Below are positions 49,201 through 53,162 of a stretch of DNA of 53,162 nt, in pieces (within the stretch, counting starts at the first letter, position 1; every line of letters starts with the position of its first letter). Source of the DNA: Candidatus Ferrigenium altingense (GTDB lineage Bacteria; Pseudomonadota; Gammaproteobacteria; Burkholderiales; Gallionellaceae); assembly GCA_020621985.1 (NCBI GenBank), contig JAHRYS010000008.1, forward strand, positions 1-53,162, in the 5' to 3' direction. Made by a program: the position numbers and the translations under genes. Below the pieces are notes generated by a model that was not told the DNA's origin, searched no databases, and saw only the letters and a program-made list of their open reading frames with translations.

Positions 49201-49678
49201 GCGTTACATCAAGGTCTATACGGCGGCGAAACTGTTGCGCTGGTCTATTGAACGATTCAGAGAAAGTAAACAGGGCCCCATGCTTACCAGGGCAAGTGAG
49301 GTTTTTTCTGGGCTGACACTGAACACTTTTAACAGACTGGTTGTCGATTACGAAAGCGAGCCGTTGAAACTCTCTGGGCGGCGCGCTATTGGAGAGTTGG
49401 TTGATATCGATGGCATGAGCGAAGGTACACGAGACCAGCTTTATCTCGCATTGCGTTTGGCGGCACTGGAATTGCATCTGGAGCAAACCCCTGCTTTGCC
49501 ATTCATCGCTGACGACCTATTCATAAACTATGACGATGGCCGAGCCAAGGCAGGCCTTGAAGCGTTGGCCAACTTATCAGAAATGACACAGGTGATTTTC
49601 CTGAGCCATCACGACCATCTTGTGCCGGTGGCTCGGTCTGTTTTTGGCGACAGGCTCAATGTGGTAAATTTGGTTTAG
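46220..49678 (+). CDS. yhaN: YhaN-like SMC/Rad50-type ATPase
   Basis: The 1152-aa product has an N-terminal RITRLDLLRYGKFTDKSVLLP and Walker A GPNEAGKST (residues 33-41), long coiled-coil arms (about 190-960) and a C-terminal ABC half with MSEGTRDQLYLALRLAALEL and a Walker B/D-loop region PFIADDLFINYDDGRA. There is no CxxC zinc hook in the middle, as expected for YhaN rather than Rad50/SbcC. It should form a DNA-tethering ATPase with the phosphoesterase encoded just upstream. Confidence 0.92.
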   Translation: MRITRLDLLRYGKFTDKSVLLPAAGKDFHLIIGPNEAGKSTLRNAIQDLLFGIETRSRYNFLHPHSEMRLGALIEHGDNKLDFVRTKARSKTLQNSAGAPLSDNALTPYLGQLDRTFFDQMFGLNHERLVAGGQEILSASNDIGQILFQAAAGIGSLGDIRDRLEAEADKLWAKRKSSDREYYIASTELEQAEVALKQATVRTKDWQEASTKVDQIGEELKLARERFHTLEQERIKLDRVRRVAPILTAITELERQLDEIGEVVSLSEDAADQLVSSEHEIAIATESLKLFNEQGTVLQEKILAIRVDESILARGADIGALSEMRQQLRNHESDIGKREEEIRVLWQMVEESIRQLGWAKESEEAVFKRLPGSMVRSAINNLVRRHEALAHALLTTEELFNSREEEAKLIDAEIAALPVTQIHVTLIDALAKARHLGDVTSQELRFETQVGRLKRGLDAAATELGSWNPGMDGLRKLLPPAQDETNALIKRRGELELAASNINDRITETKSEAQSLELEISQYKSAHHPVTLADVLRVRMSRDSIWQAIKVGEVKLNEAAIGYETEVAESDVLSDKRHDKAQEETGLQALLDRMERLQQQLADFESRLQQNTQALTSLDQDWDTRIKAVGLAGMPLLQINDWRAARERVLIAVDALVEAQVAQEDFIKSVAIAKAALTEAMLAIKLEAKSLNFSALILLADEIVNTATRAQERRDILATQKIRAEAAIPDLKNRLAQAQAAVNTWQADMQKNLALAHLPQDASIGAIEGALELFERMDQQLQKIRDIRTNRIDMMRRDLKGFTDAAKSLAESIAAKVAKEPAAEIALTLSNLLEQETAASHDLGRLKAEFEKATEQANSASSKIAKAKAGLEPSLRLTGSVDNIALRAAIERSDNLRSLTTEMAQAAKQLLQTGDGLVRDTLEAEFAAIDTNTISTRLSEIKHQFDEVVGQQNRLSGDLNSAEAALGKIAGQNEAARAESQRQEALARMANAAERYIKVYTAAKLLRWSIERFRESKQGPMLTRASEVFSGLTLNTFNRLVVDYESEPLKLSGRRAIGELVDIDGMSEGTRDQLYLALRLAALELHLEQTPALPFIADDLFINYDDGRAKAGLEALANLSEMTQVIFLSHHDHLVPVARSVFGDRLNVVNLV

Positions 49679-49719
49679 TGTCAATTACGTCGCTGTTGGT
49701 AATTTTGAGGAGCATCACA

Positions 49720-50187
49720 ATGACCGCACAGATGCCGGAAAAACTGAAATACAAAGGCAAGAAATACGATATGTGCAGCGAGCCGCTTAGGGCGTATTTT
49801 GCTTTGATAGGTATTAAATTCAAGCCAAGAGTTATTTGTTCCGCTTTGTCGCGGGGCTATGTGGGTACCTGGAAAATTATCGACGACCGGCTGTACTTGG
49901 TTAAGCTGAAAAACGGGTATGACAAAGATGCAGAATCATGCATAGCCGAATACTTTCCAGATCACTCTGATCGGGTGTTTGCAGATTGGTACTCCGGAAA
50001 AATCAGGCTACCACAGGGCAAAGCCCTTAAATACGTGCATGCTGGGTTTAGCAGCACATACGAATCGGATTTATTCCTTACGATAAAGAGCGGCATCGTA
50101 ACCAAGGTGGAGGTGTGTCATAACACCAATCCTGATTCTTCTGAGGTCGATTTCGATGCTAATTCTGTATGCTTGAGCGACTCATAG
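49720..50187 (+). CDS. Hypothetical protein, 155 aa
   Basis: I choose the ATG at 49720, preceded by GAGGAG, over a TTG frame start at 49678. The product is a soluble alpha/beta protein with YVGTWKIIDDRLYLVKL and FADWYSGKIRLPQG segments and no signal peptide. These motifs look like a single compact domain that I do not recognise. It follows the ATPase gene by 41 bases and its stop overlaps the start of a frameshifted copy of the tiny membrane gene. An immunity-like role is possible but unsupported. Confidence 0.65.
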   Translation: MTAQMPEKLKYKGKKYDMCSEPLRAYFALIGIKFKPRVICSALSRGYVGTWKIIDDRLYLVKLKNGYDKDAESCIAEYFPDHSDRVFADWYSGKIRLPQGKALKYVHAGFSSTYESDLFLTIKSGIVTKVEVCHNTNPDSSEVDFDANSVCLSDS

Positions 50188-50287
50188 AGGCACCAATGAA
50201 CTGTTCGCCAAGCTCTGGCTGATCGTTTTGATACTGCTGCCTTTGATATTATTTTTTGGATTCATCAAGCGATTGTTTTTCGAGTAG
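50169..50287 (+). pseudogene. Frameshifted copy of the 39-aa membrane protein gene
   Basis: The 119 bases align with 43808-43927. Both start ATGCTTGA, share AAGCTCTGGCTGATCGTT, and end TTCGAG-stop. One base is missing after GCACCA, so MLERLIEAP is followed by a shift before NELFAKLW ... KRLFFE. After the shift the frame has no ATG, GTG or early TTG start. The hydrophobic helix is otherwise preserved. It is a decayed duplicate, unless frameshifting or reinitiation rescues it. Confidence 0.6.
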
Positions 50288-50360
50288 AACAGAATGCTTG
50301 CCCCTATAATTAGCAGGTCGACTCACGCGATACTAAAGGATAAAACTGGCAAGAACAGAC

Positions 50361-50597
50361 ATGGCAAACGATAACGAACCTACCCGACATCTCACTCCAA
50401 AGCGTGACGCAGCCTCGAAAACCATGTTGCCTATACGTCTCGCGGCACTGGCGGAGTTGACCGATAAAGCTGTGCAACGTGCCGTGGCAAAAAACCGGCG
50501 CACCCCGCCAGCAACACTGGAGAAACTCAGTTTGAGCAGTGACTATTACACTCGCGAGGCGGCGGCGGGTATAAAACGCATTCATTGGAGGATGTGA
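50361..50597 (+). CDS. Small protein with one LRV-like (leucine-rich variant) repeat, 78 aa
   Basis: The segment AVAKNRRTPPATLEKLSLSSDYYTREAAA fits the leucine-rich repeat variant pattern (vA.N..tP...L..L..d....VR..vA). The N-terminal 45 residues are basic and helical. It may be a remnant of a longer LRV protein or a stand-alone unit. A TATAAT box occurs upstream at 50305-50310 without a good -35. It is the last gene before tmk resumes the housekeeping cluster. Confidence 0.5.
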   Translation: MANDNEPTRHLTPKRDAASKTMLPIRLAALAELTDKAVQRAVAKNRRTPPATLEKLSLSSDYYTREAAAGIKRIHWRM

Positions 50598-50615
50598 GAT
50601 GAATACATTAATTAA

Positions 50616-51245
50616 ATGACGATGAGCAAATTCATAACTTTTGAAGGGGTCGACGGGGCAGGCAAAAGCACCCATCTGGCATGGTTTGCCGATGCGTTGC
50701 GGCAGCGCGGCCCGGATGTTCTGGTCACACGCGAACCGGGCGGCACGCCGCTCGGCGAGCAACTGCGCGAGATACTGCTGAACCAGCCGATGAGCATCGG
50801 CACCGAGGCACTGCTGATGTTTGCGGCGCGCCTGGAACATATCGAACAGGTCATCAAGCCGGCATTGCATGCAGGCAAGTGGGTGATTTCGGATCGTTTC
50901 AGCGATGCCAGTTTCGCCTATCAGGGCGGCGGCAGGGGGCTGGATTGGGATAAACTGAGCCAGCTTGAGCAATGGGTGCATCCTGACCTGCAACCCGACT
51001 TGACGCTGTTCTTCGATGTGCCGGTCGAGGTCGCGCGGCAGCGCCTGAGGTCGGCTGACAATACCAGGCCGAACAATGTTTCGCTGGATCGCTTCGAGCA
51101 GGAGCAGGCCGATTTCTTCGAGCGGGTACGCGCCGGATACCACAAGCGCGTGCTGCAAAATCCGCAGCGTTATCGGGTTATCGATGCGGCACAGCCTATG
51201 GATGCCGTTAAACAAAAACTTGAAGAAGTAATCTTATCACTTTGA
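50616..51245 (+). CDS. tmk: Thymidylate kinase
   Basis: The 209-aa enzyme phosphorylates dTMP to dTDP. The P-loop is [12 protein letters not shown], followed by [15 protein letters not shown], the [17 protein letters not shown] substrate motif and [14 protein letters not shown]. The start may be 50616 or the second ATG at 50622 (MSKFITFEG). Its stop is one base from the holB ATG. In related genomes it normally follows mltG. Confidence 0.97.
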   Translation: MTMSKFITFEGVDGAGKSTHLAWFADALRQRGPDVLVTREPGGTPLGEQLREILLNQPMSIGTEALLMFAARLEHIEQVIKPALHAGKWVISDRFSDASFAYQGGGRGLDWDKLSQLEQWVHPDLQPDLTLFFDVPVEVARQRLRSADNTRPNNVSLDRFEQEQADFFERVRAGYHKRVLQNPQRYRVIDAAQPMDAVKQKLEEVILSL

Positions 51246-51246
51246 T

Positions 51247-52260
51247 ATGAAAAATATATATCCTTGGCAAGAAAGCGATTGGGTGCGTTTGCAGGAGTTG
51301 CGCAGGCACCCGCTGCATGGCCTGTTGTTCAAGGGAACCAAAGGGATCGGCAAGTTCGATCTGGCGATGAAGTTCGCCCAGAGCCTGCTGTGCCAGCATC
51401 TGGATGAAGCCGGTTTTGCCTGCGGGCAATGCCCTTCGTGCCACTGGTTTGCCCAGGGTTCGCACCCGGACTTTTGCTTGCTGCAACCGGAGGCGTTGAG
51501 CCTGGATGGCGAGGAGGGCGATGAGGTTAAGTCCGCTTCCGGCAAGAAACCCAGCAAGCAGATTTCCGTCGATCAGGTGCGCGGTCTGGCCGATTTTTCC
51601 GGCATGTCCGCCCATCAGGGCGGCAGGCGCGTGGTCGTCATCCACCCCGCCGAAGCGATGAATACCAATGCTGCGAATGCGCTGCTGAAAAACCTCGAGG
51701 AGCCGCCGCCGGGCTTGCTGTTCATCCTGGTGTCGCACAAGCCGCAGCAATTGCTGCCGACCATCCTGAGCCGCTGTCTGTCGTTCGTGCTGCCGGCCCC
51801 CGATGCCGCAAGCGCCACGCGCTGGCTGACGCAGCAGGGCGTGAAAAATCCCGCCGAAGCCCTCGCAGCCTCCGGCTTTGCGCCGCTGCAAGCCGTCCAA
51901 TTGGACGAGCAACTGGGCGGTGAGGAACGCGATAAATTGCTGCGCGCCGTGCGCCAGCCCGCCGCGCTGGACGTGTTCGCGCTGGCGGAGGCGTTGCAGA
52001 AGACCGAGCAGGTCGTGGTCGTGCAATGGCTGCAACAATGGAGCTACGACCTGAGCGCGATGAAACTGGCGGGCAAGCTGCGCTACCATCCAGGCGAAGA
52101 GGCCGCCATCAGAAAACTGGTCGAGTCCATTGCGCCGTTAAACCTGGCGCGGCTGCAAGGCTACCTGCAAGGCGCGAAACGCGAAGCGCGGCATACGCTC
52201 AACCCCAAGCTGTTCCTGGAGTCGCTGCTGTTTTCCTATCGCCAGCTCATGGTTGCGTAG
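51247..52260 (+). CDS. holB: DNA polymerase III delta' subunit
   Basis: The 337-aa clamp-loader subunit has a degenerate P-loop (GTKGIGKFD), a zinc-binding Cys cluster (CGQCPSCHWF), a helix with NALLKNLEEPPPGLLFILVSHKPQQLLPTI and the SRC motif (LSRCLSF) that contacts the neighbouring subunit. Length matches the family. It is tightly packed between tmk and tatD, only two bases separating it from the next ATG. The pilZ gene often found in this spot is absent. Confidence 0.95.
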   Translation: MKNIYPWQESDWVRLQELRRHPLHGLLFKGTKGIGKFDLAMKFAQSLLCQHLDEAGFACGQCPSCHWFAQGSHPDFCLLQPEALSLDGEEGDEVKSASGKKPSKQISVDQVRGLADFSGMSAHQGGRRVVVIHPAEAMNTNAANALLKNLEEPPPGLLFILVSHKPQQLLPTILSRCLSFVLPAPDAASATRWLTQQGVKNPAEALAASGFAPLQAVQLDEQLGGEERDKLLRAVRQPAALDVFALAEALQKTEQVVVVQWLQQWSYDLSAMKLAGKLRYHPGEEAAIRKLVESIAPLNLARLQGYLQGAKREARHTLNPKLFLESLLFSYRQLMVA

Positions 52261-52262
52261 CC

Positions 52263-53036
52263 ATGCCGTTCGTCGATTCCCACTGCCATCTCAATTTCCC
52301 CGAACTGGCCGAAAACATGGCCGATGTGCTGGCGCAAATGCAGCATAACGACGTGGCCGGCGCGCTGTGCGTTTCGGTCAACTTGGTGGAATTCCCGCAG
52401 GTGCTGGCGCTGGCCGAACAGCATCCGAACATCTACGCCTCGGTGGGCGTGCACCCCGATTACGAGGATGTCGAAGAACCGAGCGTTGCGCGCCTGGTCG
52501 AGCTGGCGCGGCATCCCAGGGTGATCGCGATCGGCGAAACCGGCCTGGATTATTTTCGCCTGAAGGGCGATCTGGAATGGCAACGTACGCGCTTCCGCAA
52601 CCACATCCGCGCCGCGCGCGAATGCGGCAAGCCGCTCATCATCCACACCCGCGAGGCGGCGGCGGATACGTTGCGCATCATGGCGGAGGAGAACGCCGCC
52701 GGAGCGGGCGGGGTGATGCACTGTTTCACCGAAACCTGGGACGTGGCCGAAGCCGCGCTGGAGATGGGTTTTTACATCTCTTTTTCCGGCATCATCACCT
52801 TCAAAAGCGCCAAACAGATCAAGGAAGTGGCACAGCGTGTGCCGCTGGAGCGCATCTTGATCGAGACCGATGCGCCCTATCTGGCGCCGGTTCCGTATCG
52901 CGGCAAGCTCAACCAGCCGGCGTATGTGAAGCACATCGCCGAGGAGATCGCTTTGCTGCGCGGCATCGATGTCAGCGAAGTAGGGCGGCGCACCACGGAG
53001 AATTTCATGCGCTTATTCGGATTGCGAGCGATATAA
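52263..53036 (+). CDS. TatD-family metal-dependent hydrolase (YcfH type)
   Basis: I choose the ATG at 52263 (MPFVDSHCHLNF), giving 257 aa of standard length. Metal ligands are visible: H-x-H in DSHCHL, Glu in GETGLDYF, His in IIHTRE, His in MHCF and Asp in ETDAPYLAP. TatD-family enzymes are DNases or other phosphoesterases; the tmk-holB-tatD order identifies this paralogue as YcfH-like. A longer in-frame extension overlapping holB is not credible. Confidence 0.94.
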   Translation: MPFVDSHCHLNFPELAENMADVLAQMQHNDVAGALCVSVNLVEFPQVLALAEQHPNIYASVGVHPDYEDVEEPSVARLVELARHPRVIAIGETGLDYFRLKGDLEWQRTRFRNHIRAARECGKPLIIHTREAAADTLRIMAEENAAGAGGVMHCFTETWDVAEAALEMGFYISFSGIITFKSAKQIKEVAQRVPLERILIETDAPYLAPVPYRGKLNQPAYVKHIAEEIALLRGIDVSEVGRRTTENFMRLFGLRAI

Positions 53037-53060
53037 CAGTAAAAATTTCCGGCAAGATTA

Positions 53061-53088
53061 TTGACAGGAATTTGAATATCCCTATAAT
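53061..53088 (+). promoter_or_regulatory. Consensus sigma-70 promoter of tRNA-Gly
   Basis: A perfect TTGACA (53061-53066) and a perfect TATAAT (53083-53088) are 16 bases apart, followed by a GC-rich discriminator (GCGCAA). That combination is typical of strong, stringently controlled stable-RNA promoters of the kind repressed by ppGpp and DksA. Confidence 0.9.
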
Positions 53089-53102
53089 GCGCAACTCGTT
53101 TC

Positions 53103-53162
53103 GCGGGAGTAGCTCAGTTGGTAGAGCGCAACCTTGCCAAGGTTGAGGTCGAGAGTTCGAGA
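53103..53162 (+). tRNA. tRNA-Gly (GCC), partial at window end
   Basis: The sequence begins GCGGGAGTAGCTCAGTTGGT, with a D-arm, an anticodon stem CAACC/GGTTG and a 7-base loop TTGCCAA giving anticodon GCC at 53136-53138. The variable region and the start of the T arm (GAGAGTTCGA) follow. The acceptor 3' end is cut off. Confidence 0.95.

Noticed and set aside
50169..50287. Programmed frameshifting in the second 39-aa peptide copy
   Set aside because: No slippery heptamer or downstream structure is evident at the deletion; simple decay is the more economical reading.
52026..52262. N-terminal extension of the TatD-like protein overlapping holB
   Set aside because: The overlap is out of frame with a conserved gene, and the ATG at 52263 gives the standard length and N terminus.

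Overview
The window looks like chromosomal DNA of a betaproteobacterium, most likely of the Nitrosomonadales/Gallionellaceae type. This rests on gene order and protein character only: rpsO-pnp, dksA, a maf/methyltransferase pair, and a split fatty-acid cluster (yceD-rpmF-plsX-fabH-fabD-fabG ... acpP-fabF-pabC-mltG ... tmk-holB-tatD). No rRNA or other taxonomic marker is present apart from the start of a tRNA-Gly gene at the right edge.

Region 1 (1-17.6 kb) is a type I secretion locus. It opens with the C-terminal end of an HlyD-family adaptor, followed by small ORFs and a complete DD35E integrase. Two tandem paralogous RTX proteins with class-3 lipase heads follow. The first (1089 aa) is cut short at a dispersed repeat. 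Its stop codon overlaps the start of a 260-aa exported protein of unknown role. The second is a 3862-aa giant with a lipase head, RTX blocks, cadherin-like/putative-Ig domains, four VCBS units of exactly 107 aa and a charged tail.

Region 2 (17.7-27.1 kb) is housekeeping: rpsO-pnp, dksA on the minus strand, then maf and an RsmI-like methyltransferase diverging from yceD-rpmF-plsX-fabH-fabD-fabG. Several intergenic spacers hold palindromic, MITE/REP-like elements. A near-consensus promoter would make the yceD mRNA almost leaderless.

Region 3 (27.2-34.2 kb) interrupts the usual fabG-acpP adjacency. It holds a protein with a HEPN-type RNxxxH motif and a C-terminal OST-HTH/LOTUS-like domain, an ABC-F ATPase (YheS type, minus strand), an HDOD protein, an orphan cheD, a small Lys/Glu-rich protein and a GspE/PilB-type ATPase.

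Region 4 (34.2-37.8 kb) resumes the cluster with acpP, fabF, pabC and mltG.

Region 5 (37.8-50.6 kb) separates mltG from tmk and has the look of a defence island, all on one strand. It encodes a PD-(D/E)XK nuclease-SF2 helicase fusion with seven helicase-associated repeats, a membrane-anchored coiled-coil protein, a HEPN-like protein, a WYL regulator, small membrane proteins (one present again as a frameshifted copy at the far end), a DUF1963-like protein, a YhaO/SbcD-like phosphoesterase with a YhaN/SMC-like ATPase, and unknown small proteins. The genes from 41.3 to 44.8 kb, and the repeat half of the helicase, look more AT-rich than the flanks.

Region 6 (50.6-53.2 kb) is tmk-holB-tatD and a tRNA-Gly(GCC) gene with a consensus promoter.
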